Assembly: GCA_021817755.1 (NCBI GenBank)
Contig: JAKAGC010000204.1
Coordinates: forward strand, 1 to 7,011
Length of the DNA stretch: 7,011 nt
Source: Acidobacteriota bacterium
Lineage (GTDB): Bacteria; Acidobacteriota; Aminicenantia; UBA2199
Direction of reading: 5' to 3'
The translations under genes were made by a program, and so were the position numbers. Shown here piece after piece: positions 1 through 6,883 of this stretch; the first letter of the stretch is position 1, and the number at the start of each line of letters is the position of its first letter. Below the pieces are notes generated by a model that was given only the letters and a program-made list of their open reading frames with translations, was not told the origin of the DNA and made no database searches.

Positions 1-1
1 A

Positions 2-1174
2 GATATAGAAGCAGCCAGAAACTTTCGGGAGGCTGCGGCGGAAATGGGAGTGGAGCGGATTATCTATCTTGGAGGGCTGGGGGATGTGCGCTCCAAATTA
101 TCGGCTCATCTGAGGAGCCGAAGTCAAGTCGGAGAGGAATTGGCAGTGGGACCTGTCCCTGCAACTGTTTTACGTGCTGCGGTAATTATCGGTTCCGGTT
201 CGGCGTCATATGAAATTTTGAAACATCTTGTAAAGAAATTTCCTGTGATTCTTTCTCCCAAATGGGCAAGAACCCGGTGTCAACCTATCGCCATCCGGGA
301 TGTTATTAAATACCTGGTAGGTGCATTGGAATCGGAAGCAACTAAAGGGAAGTTTTATGATATTGGGGGAAGGGAGATACTGGATTACCAGCGGATGATG
401 AAAACGATAGCTGAGTTATTGGGGAAAAAACGGTGGTTTTTCCCCGTACCTGTTTCTGCAACCCGTTTTTTTAGCTATTCGTTAAGTTTTTTTACTCCGG
501 TACCGGCACGTATTACGATGTGTTTAATGGGAGGGTGTGAAAACGAGGTGGTCTGTCAAAATCGGGATATTGTATCGATTCTGCCTATATCACAATTGGC
601 ATTCAGAGAAGCGGTAATTCGTGCAATGACTAGGGAAGAGCAGGATCGTATTCATACACGGTGGTCAGATGCATATCCTCCAGCTTATGAACTGGCGATG
701 AAATTAAGCGATTTAAAGTCGCCGCCGGAGTATACGACACATTATGCAATCGATACAGAGAAAGATAAAATAGCACTATTTGAAGAAGTTTGTCGAATAG
801 GTGGAAAACGGGGATGGTTTAATAGTAATTTCCTTTGGAAAATGCGAGGAATACTTGATCGTATTTTAATGGGAGTGGGAACATCTAGGGGAAGACGAAG
901 TAATAATTCTCTCCGGGTGAATGATGTGATCGATTTCTGGAGAGTGGAAGCTATGGAACAGGGGAAAATGCTTCTATTGCGTGCAGAAATGAAATTACCG
1001 GGTAAAGCCTGGTTGCGTTTTAATATTGAAGAAAAAGAAAATAAAAATAGCTTGAGTGTTTCTGCTTTTTTTTCTACAAAATCGATCTGGGGTAGGCTTT
1101 ACTGGTATAATTTTCTTCCTTTTCATCATTTTATCTTTCTCGACTTACTTCATCAGATTGAGAAACGAAGTTAG
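2..1174 (+). CDS. YbjT-like NAD(P)-binding SDR family protein with C-terminal DUF2867 domain (5' truncated by window edge)
   Basis: The frame is open from base 2, so the ATG at 44 is internal and the true start lies left of the window; 390 codons are visible. By homology recalled from memory, E. coli YbjT and relatives are about 480 residues, so roughly 90-100 residues, including the Rossmann GxxGxxG nucleotide-binding loop, are missing here. Visible residues 1-28 hold the ARNF...GVERIIYLGGLGD stretch typical of atypical SDR/NmrA-like proteins. LRAAVIIGSGSASYE (about 57-71) and RCQPIAIRDV (about 92-101) are strong family signatures. From about TRWSDA (219-224) onward the sequence matches DUF2867, ending in FWRVEA, AEMKLPGKAWLRF and LYWYNFLPFHHFIF. 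It is probably a cytoplasmic or membrane-associated oxidoreductase; the substrate is unknown. It ends with TAG and converges on the minus-strand operon. No functional link between the two is evident. Confidence 0.88.
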   Translation, partial: DIEAARNFREAAAEMGVERIIYLGGLGDVRSKLSAHLRSRSQVGEELAVGPVPATVLRAAVIIGSGSASYEILKHLVKKFPVILSPKWARTRCQPIAIRDVIKYLVGALESEATKGKFYDIGGREILDYQRMMKTIAELLGKKRWFFPVPVSATRFFSYSLSFFTPVPARITMCLMGGCENEVVCQNRDIVSILPISQLAFREAVIRAMTREEQDRIHTRWSDAYPPAYELAMKLSDLKSPPEYTTHYAIDTEKDKIALFEEVCRIGGKRGWFNSNFLWKMRGILDRILMGVGTSRGRRSNNSLRVNDVIDFWRVEAMEQGKMLLLRAEMKLPGKAWLRFNIEEKENKNSLSVSAFFSTKSIWGRLYWYNFLPFHHFIFLDLLHQIEKRS

Positions 1175-1251
1175 TATGGTTTGTTTTTCTTTAAAAATCT
1201 AACCATTATTACCTTTTTCTCATTCAGTGAAACCGTTTTATAATTAAGTTT

Positions 1252-1285
1252 TTTTCCGTTCTATTTATATAACCGGAAAATTTTT
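1252..1285 (+). terminator. Probable intrinsic terminator of the SDR/DUF2867 gene
   Basis: The arm TTTTCCGTT (1252-1260) pairs with AACCGGAAAA (1271-1280), giving nine base pairs with one bulged C at 1273. The loop is 10 nt, and TTTTTATTTA follows immediately from 1281. It lies 78 bp after the TAG stop of the plus-strand gene. The stem is A/T-rich, so strength is uncertain, but hairpin plus U-tract fits rho-independent termination on the plus strand only. Confidence 0.55.
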
Positions 1286-1362
1286 ATTTAACCCATTCGG
1301 TCAAGGCAATTACATAATTGTTGTTTTATTTTTACCTTTTTGATTATCCGGTACTATAAGGC

Positions 1363-1392
1363 TTAGGAACCCTTTCAAGATAGGGTTCCTAA
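1363..1392 (-). terminator. Perfect 11-bp stem-loop just downstream of the peptidase operon
   Basis: TTAGGAACCCT (1363-1373) and AGGGTTCCTAA (1382-1392) are exact reverse complements around an 8-nt loop. The stem begins 11 nt beyond the TAG stop of the S9 peptidase gene, where an operon-end hairpin is expected. No U-tract follows on either strand: the minus-strand continuation is GCCTTATAGTACC. It may therefore be a 3'-end mRNA-stabilising hairpin or a factor-assisted terminator rather than a classic intrinsic one. The pairing is directly seen; the role is inferred. Confidence 0.5.
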
Positions 1393-1403
1393 TTATGAAT
1401 GCA

Positions 1404-4139
1404 CTATTTTTCGGTAATTAGCCGGAATCCGGTGTATTGGGGTAGGGGAGTTTCTTCTTTTTTTTGATCTACGGGTAAAACGGCACATCCGCCCATGGGT
1501 TTACCTTTGCCGTCTTTTAGTGTGACCCATTCGGATGCATTGCCTCCAAGATCATATGCTGTTGTATCATTCTCGGATTCAAGTGAGAAGCTTCCTACGG
1601 GTTTCAAAAGTATAGGTTGATCTCCGTAAATTTTTAATTCTTGAAGTAATCCAATAAAATCATCGGGTGACACTTCGTACCCTGCCCAATAATCAAGGGT
1701 ATTACCTGTGGGTTTTTTATAAAGAGTCTTTGCTTCTTCTTCCGAAGGGAGTTTAAAGGTTTTCCCAGTCGTTTTTGTTAACCATGCGGCGTATTCGATG
1801 GCTCTTTCAAAGGAAATCCCCGTGATAGGATAATTTCCAGTAAGAGGATTATAGGAATAATTTTTGTCAAAATAGGCCCATTGAGTACGGGTGATTTCGA
1901 AACGCGTGACATTTAACTTTTCATATTCTACGATTTCAGGGACCAGGATGTCACTAGTCATAATACCGTATAAACCATTTGATTGAGCAAAAGTGTTAAC
2001 TTTCTTGAGTGATTCGAGTGGGCTTTTAGGTTTAATGGATTGGTTTTGGGGTTGGTATGTATTAAAAAGATATTTTTCGAACCAAGCAATTTCTTCTGTG
2101 AGTTTTCTTCGGATATGGGATACTTTACGGGGTACGTGAGCTTCGCCTGGGAAAGAAATAAAACGAACTGGAGTCTTGCCAATTACCTGAAGGGCTCGAT
2201 AGTATTCCCAACCCTGGCTGTAAGGAACAGCACGGTCTTTATCGCCATGAAAAATGATTGTGGGAGTGGTCACTTTTTCCATTTGAAAAAGCGGAGATTT
2301 TTCAATATAGGTTTCTTTCTTTTGCCAGGGAGGACCTTCGAGATAATAATTGTCAAATGCGACGCCGAATTCGCAGTTACCGTAATCACTGGTCCAGTTA
2401 ACATCACCTGCAAAATTTGATGATACTTTGTAGCGAGAAGAATTTAAGGTAAGCGCTGTACCGAGTATTGAGCCATTTGAGTGTCCGATAATTCCAAGTT
2501 TGTCTTTATCTGCTTTTCCTTCAGCGATAAGCATATCAACTCCTGCTTCGATATCCGGAACTTCATATTCATAATAATGTCCCTGAATAGATTCACCGAA
2601 GTTAATTCCATAATTTGCGCTGCCGTGGTAATTAATCTTAAGGACAAAAACTCCTCGTTCGCACCACATATGATCAGGGTAGAGCCAGGAGGATTCGAAT
2701 AAGTCCATATCGGCATCATTTGGCCCACCATGAATCATTACGATCAGAGGATATTTTTTTCCTGCTTCATAATGAATAGGATAAAAGAGAATGCCTTCGA
2801 CCTTTTCATTTTTAGCCCCTGTCCATGTACGAACTTCGCTTTTTGTCAGAGGTCTTTCAAATAAAGAAGAGTTTGTTTTTATGATTTCTCGCTGTTTAAC
2901 AAATGTGTTTCCTTTGATATCAGCCAGGAAATAACGGGAAGGAGTTGATGCATCGGAAATTTCATAAACCATTATATTTCCATTATCGGAGATTTGATAC
3001 AAAGGCATATGTTCATTCTCTTTGTTTTCAATCCAGGAACGTTTCCAGGTGTTTCCGTTCTTCATAAACAGAGCATGTTTAAAATGAGTGCCATCTGCTA
3101 ATTTTATCCAGAATCCGCCTTTTACAGGTTGAATTATAGATCCATATTTAAAAGCATAACGGTCCCAATCAAGGTTTACTTCTATTGAGGATTGGTTAGC
3201 GAGATTGTAATAAAATACCTTTGCTACTGAAGCCATGGTATAGATCGGGTGTGTGCAATATTCAACAGTGAAGTAAAATCCGGTGTTCTCTTTATCCCAG
3301 AAGAACCGTCCGTCGGGTCGGGGGAGATGATTAGTTAGAATTTCTTTACTTTCTTTTTTATCGAGATTCAGCAGGAAGTAACGGGGAGGGATGAGTTGAT
3401 CCTGTCCAAATCGGACACTCATATCAACTTTATAAATGATTTGTTTTTTATCATCGGAAATCCAAAAATCGGATACGGGTTTGGTACTGGTAGTAAGTCG
3501 TGCAATTTCTCCTGAATCAATATTTTTAAGAAAAAGTTGTTTCATTTCCGGGTATTCTTCGTCTTCCGCAACAATGGAAGTGTCTTTACGCTCTTCGATG
3601 GTTTTTTCTCTAAGCGTAGGCGTTTCGGATGCCAGATAGAGAAGGTGATTTTTATCTATCCATCCATATTTATCCACACCTTTTTCCTCCGAAGTAACAG
3701 GGAAAGGTTCTCCGCCTTCTAGTTGCATAACCCACACATTCTCAGGCTTCGTTTCTTTGAAGGTCCTTCCTGTTTTATAACTGATTCGATGGGAACCGGG
3801 AACCCATTGAATAGAAGAATAGGTGTCATTTCCACGGGTTAAGCGAATATCGTCTCCCTTTTTATCAAGGGGAGTTAATGAGATTTCCTGATAGCGTGAT
3901 AATTGTTCCTTATCCCAATGATTAATTGTCCATGCCAGCCATTTTCCGTCTGGGGAGATAATCATTTCGTCAATATCTTCAGGCATCGCGTAATCGTCTA
4001 TTTGCCATTTATAATCTGTTTTTGCAATAGGAGTTTCGGTTGCCTGGATGGTTGTGGGAATAAAAATAATTAGTATTGCGATATAAAATAAAACAGAACG
4101 TGTGAAGGGCGAATTGAACCTGTTACCTGTGTTATTCAT
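1404..4139 (-). CDS. Secreted S9-family (prolyl oligopeptidase-type) serine peptidase with C-terminal FGE/SUMF1-like domain
   Basis: This is a 911-residue protein. Residues 1-33 look like a Sec signal peptide, with a hydrophobic core at about 16-29 and likely cleavage after IQA. About 45-430 form a WD40-like beta-propeller (ISPDGKWLAW and similar blades), which in S9 enzymes gates access of short peptides. About 435-690 are the alpha/beta-hydrolase domain: oxyanion HGGP at 470-473, nucleophile Ser554 in GHSNGS (552-557), Asp635 in HGDKDRAVP and His668 in GEAHVPRK. The triad looks complete. The Ser elbow is GHSNGS, not the usual GxSxGG. About 735-911 resemble an FGE/SUMF1-like C-type-lectin fold: FEITRTQWAYF, a WLTKTTGKTFKLPSEEE segment, GNASEW (866-871) and a terminal GFR. 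That module is normally absent from S9 peptidases. It has one Cys (885) and lacks the catalytic cysteine segment, so it is probably non-catalytic. The ATG overlaps the upstream gene by 8 bp and has a good ribosome binding site. The protein probably acts outside the cytoplasm. Confidence 0.9.
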   Translation of the reverse strand: MNNTGNRFNSPFTRSVLFYIAILIIFIPTTIQATETPIAKTDYKWQIDDYAMPEDIDEMIISPDGKWLAWTINHWDKEQLSRYQEISLTPLDKKGDDIRLTRGNDTYSSIQWVPGSHRISYKTGRTFKETKPENVWVMQLEGGEPFPVTSEEKGVDKYGWIDKNHLLYLASETPTLREKTIEERKDTSIVAEDEEYPEMKQLFLKNIDSGEIARLTTSTKPVSDFWISDDKKQIIYKVDMSVRFGQDQLIPPRYFLLNLDKKESKEILTNHLPRPDGRFFWDKENTGFYFTVEYCTHPIYTMASVAKVFYYNLANQSSIEVNLDWDRYAFKYGSIIQPVKGGFWIKLADGTHFKHALFMKNGNTWKRSWIENKENEHMPLYQISDNGNIMVYEISDASTPSRYFLADIKGNTFVKQREIIKTNSSLFERPLTKSEVRTWTGAKNEKVEGILFYPIHYEAGKKYPLIVMIHGGPNDADMDLFESSWLYPDHMWCERGVFVLKINYHGSANYGINFGESIQGHYYEYEVPDIEAGVDMLIAEGKADKDKLGIIGHSNGSILGTALTLNSSRYKVSSNFAGDVNWTSDYGNCEFGVAFDNYYLEGPPWQKKETYIEKSPLFQMEKVTTPTIIFHGDKDRAVPYSQGWEYYRALQVIGKTPVRFISFPGEAHVPRKVSHIRRKLTEEIAWFEKYLFNTYQPQNQSIKPKSPLESLKKVNTFAQSNGLYGIMTSDILVPEIVEYEKLNVTRFEITRTQWAYFDKNYSYNPLTGNYPITGISFERAIEYAAWLTKTTGKTFKLPSEEEAKTLYKKPTGNTLDYWAGYEVSPDDFIGLLQELKIYGDQPILLKPVGSFSLESENDTTAYDLGGNASEWVTLKDGKGKPMGGCAVLPVDQKKEETPLPQYTGFRLITEK

Positions 4140-6138
4140 GGTTATTTTTCTCCTTTTTTTCCGATTTCGATTTATTTTTTATTTCTCGTGCCCGACCATA
4201 GTAGATGGCTGCTTTTTTTTGATTTTTCATGATTAGATAGGTTGATCCGAGCAGCTCATTTATTTCTGCCGAGTTTTCATAATTTAGTAGTTTTTCTAGC
4301 CAGGTTACGGCTTTTGAATAGGTTTTTGTACCAATGGCAGAATTGGCGAGCATAACAAGTATGGGGTATTCTTTATTTATTTCCTCACGGTCAAGTAGTT
4401 CAAGAACTTTTGTATAGTTTTCCTTCAGATAATAGGCGCGAGCAATAACCGGTATTGCTTCAGGCTTCCATCTATCCGTGGGAACCTGTTCAAAGCAGCG
4501 GATGGCTTCATCGGTTTTTCCCAGTGCCAGATATTGCTGCCCTCTGATAAAGGAATAATTTAAGATTGCAGTAGGGGGTTCGGGATGTTCCATTCCAAAG
4601 GGGCGTTTTATATCAATGTAGAAAGGTAATAGATGAATAGGAGTGGAAATGATTTGTCCTGTGGTTGGATTTTTTATTAATAGGGAATAATTTCCATCTT
4701 TTATACCGGAAAGAGTTTTTTTTAATATATAGTACTGGTCGTTTGAGTTCAGAGCTGGTGTAGGAAAAGGTACAATTTCCACTGGATAAATGATTGATTT
4801 ATCATCGTTTTTCTCCAACTGTACGATTGGGGGAGTGCCGGCTTGAATGATTCCCTCAAGAGTATCTTTTTGGTTGAATAAGAACCGGGGATCGGTTGAA
4901 ATTCGGATTTGATCTGCTGTAAAAGGCATATAATTCCCGGATGGATCTTCTTTTTGTTGAAATCCTATTATTGCTGTGATATTGGATGGTGAAATAGAAA
5001 TTGATTGTTCGTAGGTAAAAAATTCATCAGTGGTTTTATTCATATAGGTGAGGGTTACTTTAAATTCGCCATCGATAATGGGGGTAAAATGACGGAATAC
5101 AATCCGTTGATCTGCGATGCGTTGTTTTTTCTTGATGTCGACTTCAAGGTGCACTGGTTTGGAGTCTTGAAATACGATAGAGCCTGTTGTTGTTTCGATA
5201 CTTAGTAATAATAATACATCGGCTTCGTATAGAGTGGGTGCAGTTTGTTTAAAGTGGAGGGTATCCGGTAATAGTGCATAATGGATAAATGGGATCCCTT
5301 TTATGCGAGTAACAGATATGTAACCGTAACCGCGGATGATATTAGTTGATTGGTCTACTTGTACTGAACCTGCAAGTTTGACGAAATCTCTAACGTAACC
5401 TGCTTCGGCTTCTCTTTCAGGTAAGGAATAGACATTATTCAATATGAAATTAGAAGAACTGAGGGACATGGAAGCGGTGGGGTCTCCTTCTCCGGGAATA
5501 ATAGAGAGAGAGGCGCTTGCGAGGGCAGTGGAATTATATTTTATTTGCTTATAAGCCTGAAGATTATTCTTAATATCATCGTATAACTGAGGAGCGAGTA
5601 AATCTCGTGGGCTGTTTATTCCCGGATGGTACAATTGAAAATCCCCGACATCATGGGGTTTAAAGAAAACAAAATACATAAAAGGAGGAAGCCCTGGTCT
5701 CTCTTTGGTTTCATAAGACCATAACTGACATTCCACAAGAGATTGGTGACCGACGAAATCGGTTTTCTCGTCGGGTTTGCCAAGAAGAATATAAATTCGT
5801 CCGCGGTCTGAGTCCACGCCATTTAAGAAATTTTCTGCATAGGCCCGACGTTGGTAGTATTCCGTCTGAAATTCATTACCAGGGGTTTCCGGATTAGTAT
5901 CCCGAGCTTTCCAGAAAAGCTCCTTAAATCGTCCTCGGTCTTCTTCTGTTTTTATTTTTTTAGCAACGGTAGATTCTAATGATGTCATTATCGGTGCTAC
6001 TTCTTTTAGCCAGACATTCCATGGGTCTTTTGAAGCGGCTTTAAGATGGAAAGAAAGGAAACTATCAATAGTAATGATTATGAGAAGGAAGAAAATCATT
6101 TTTGGTAGGGTGGGAATTTTTTCTTGAGTTCGGTTCAT
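4132..6138 (-). CDS. Secreted GWxTD-domain protein with C-terminal TPR repeats, function unknown
   Basis: This is a 668-residue protein. Residues 14-32 are a hydrophobic segment after a basic N-terminus, with likely cleavage near LKAA (32-35), so it is probably periplasmic or outer-membrane-associated. About 40-170 match the GWxTD domain known from Acidobacteriota and related phyla: WLKEVAPI (43-50), ER/DR...F..LFWKARD (67-80), NEF..EYYQRR (88-98) and DRGRIYILLGKPDE (111-124). The eponymous motif is GVDSD at 107-111, so the Trp is replaced by Val and the Thr by Ser. About 230-520 are beta-rich, with no motif I can name. About 529-655 contain about three TPR-like helical repeats (GQQYLALGKTDEAIRCFEQV and similar), then a lysine-rich tail. 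No catalytic residues are recognisable; a scaffold or binding role is inferred. The start at 6138 is 4 bp after the upstream stop with only a weak GGGA-like site; Met14 has no better one. Confidence 0.85.
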   Translation of the reverse strand: MNRTQEKIPTLPKMIFFLLIIITIDSFLSFHLKAASKDPWNVWLKEVAPIMTSLESTVAKKIKTEEDRGRFKELFWKARDTNPETPGNEFQTEYYQRRAYAENFLNGVDSDRGRIYILLGKPDEKTDFVGHQSLVECQLWSYETKERPGLPPFMYFVFFKPHDVGDFQLYHPGINSPRDLLAPQLYDDIKNNLQAYKQIKYNSTALASASLSIIPGEGDPTASMSLSSSNFILNNVYSLPEREAEAGYVRDFVKLAGSVQVDQSTNIIRGYGYISVTRIKGIPFIHYALLPDTLHFKQTAPTLYEADVLLLLSIETTTGSIVFQDSKPVHLEVDIKKKQRIADQRIVFRHFTPIIDGEFKVTLTYMNKTTDEFFTYEQSISISPSNITAIIGFQQKEDPSGNYMPFTADQIRISTDPRFLFNQKDTLEGIIQAGTPPIVQLEKNDDKSIIYPVEIVPFPTPALNSNDQYYILKKTLSGIKDGNYSLLIKNPTTGQIISTPIHLLPFYIDIKRPFGMEHPEPPTAILNYSFIRGQQYLALGKTDEAIRCFEQVPTDRWKPEAIPVIARAYYLKENYTKVLELLDREEINKEYPILVMLANSAIGTKTYSKAVTWLEKLLNYENSAEINELLGSTYLIMKNQKKAAIYYGRAREIKNKSKSEKKEKNNHE
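4150..4155 (-). promoter_or_regulatory. Shine-Dalgarno site of the S9 peptidase gene
   Basis: On the minus strand AAGGAG (4155-4150) lies 10 nt before the ATG at 4139. It sits inside the 3' end of the GWxTD gene, whose TAA (4134-4132) comes after that ATG. This supports the 4139 start and suggests translational coupling, with ribosomes finishing the upstream gene able to restart here. Confidence 0.7.
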
Positions 6139-6142
6139 TGTT

Positions 6143-6883
6143 TTAATCCCATTGTTTTTTTTTGATGAGGTCTCTTTTTATACTTTCTCCTTTAGAAAAA
6201 AAAGTGTTTGATTTAATTTTTTCCCCTTTTCCTGAATATATATCCGAGAGGATGTAATAACCCAGGACGGTATATTTATTTAAAGGTTTCAATTCGGTGC
6301 CTTTCATGCATAATTGAATTGCTTCATCAAGATTTTCTTTCCGGTCGAGATAATATTTTGCTATCATAAAATAAGGTATATTGAAACGGGGATTATTTTC
6401 CATTGCCGCCTTGTAAAAACGAATCGCTTCTTGTGATTGTCCGGTTTTTCTCAAATCTTCTGCCAGGTTGTAAGCCGATTTATAATCTTTTGGATGGTGA
6501 TTCAATTCTATTTTATAGTATTCGATAGCCTTTTGAGTATTTCCTTCACCCTCTTCCACCTGTGCCATATTATAATGGAGCCCGCGGAGGTACGGATTAA
6601 TCTTATATGCGCTATCCATAAAGGAGTGGGCTTCTTTATAGTTTTTACGCGCAATGTGAATCGCTGCAATCCGGTTGAGTGCAGTTGGATTGGTTTTTTC
6701 TACGCTGAGTGAATGGTTTAGAATTTCTTGGGCTTTATCATATTCCCCTGTTAAAAAATAGAGGTTCCCCAATTCATTTAATAATGTATGGTCATTGGGA
6801 AAGATTTTTAAGAAGCGTTGCGCTTCTTCAATTCCCTTATCAAAGCGCCCGAGCCGTTCCAGCGTACCGGTGATATTCAACAT
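6143..6883 (-). CDS. TPR-repeat protein, 3' part of a longer gene interrupted by an in-frame TAG
   Basis: The 246 codons consist almost wholly of tetratricopeptide repeats, with units at about 1-31, 32-65, 66-99, 100-133, 134-167, 168-202 and 204-237 and conserved G8, A20 and P32-type positions. No signal peptide is visible. The Met at 6883 falls inside a TPR, has no Shine-Dalgarno sequence, and the same frame continues upstream with clear TPR sequence to a TAG at 6964-6962. The real gene therefore very probably starts outside the window. The last repeats (YFMIAKYYLD, NLDEAIQLCMKGTELKP, GYYILSDIY) resemble the TPR tails of acidobacterial sulfatase-TPR proteins as I remember them; no sulfatase domain lies in view. 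It ends with TAA 4 bp before the GWxTD gene, so the two are probably co-transcribed. An A9 run encodes the lysines near the C-terminus. TPRs usually mediate protein-protein contacts. Confidence 0.7.
   Translation of the reverse strand: MLNITGTLERLGRFDKGIEEAQRFLKIFPNDHTLLNELGNLYFLTGEYDKAQEILNHSLSVEKTNPTALNRIAAIHIARKNYKEAHSFMDSAYKINPYLRGLHYNMAQVEEGEGNTQKAIEYYKIELNHHPKDYKSAYNLAEDLRKTGQSQEAIRFYKAAMENNPRFNIPYFMIAKYYLDRKENLDEAIQLCMKGTELKPLNKYTVLGYYILSDIYSGKGEKIKSNTFFSKGESIKRDLIKKKQWD

Noticed and set aside
1176..1206. Hairpin ATGGTT/AACCAT right after the SDR stop as its terminator
   Set aside because: The outer stem is only 6 bp, the inner pairs are A/T with an asymmetric internal loop, and no clean U-tract follows; the hairpin at 1252-1285 is better.
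1404..1950. Diversity-generating retroelement target, because the C-terminal FGE/C-type-lectin fold is typical of such targets
   Set aside because: No template-like repeat, reverse transcriptase or avd-type gene is in the window, and the last codons show no AAC-rich variable pattern.
1404..1950. Active formylglycine-generating or ergothioneine-type enzyme
   Set aside because: The domain has only one cysteine, lacks the segment between GGS and GFR that carries the catalytic pair, and shows no obvious iron-binding His triad.
2040..2420. 126-codon open frame on the plus strand
   Set aside because: It is antisense to the well-supported hydrolase domain of the S9 peptidase, shows no recognisable domain and has no convincing ribosome binding site; it is a shadow of the real gene.
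6099..6138. Met14 as the start of the GWxTD protein
   Set aside because: There is no ribosome binding site before it, and starting there would remove the basic n-region of the signal peptide; the 6138 start also sits at operon-type spacing.
6155..6163. A9 homopolymer (coding strand) as a programmed slippage or phase-variation site
   Set aside because: Similar 8-9-nt runs occur elsewhere in this A+T-rich window, for example at 4213-4220 and 1458-1465, and all genes stay in frame across them; this one is only a few codons from the stop.
6437..6712. 91-codon open frame on the plus strand
   Set aside because: It lies antisense to clear TPR coding sequence and its hydrophobic residues follow from the opposite-strand codons; it is a shadow frame.
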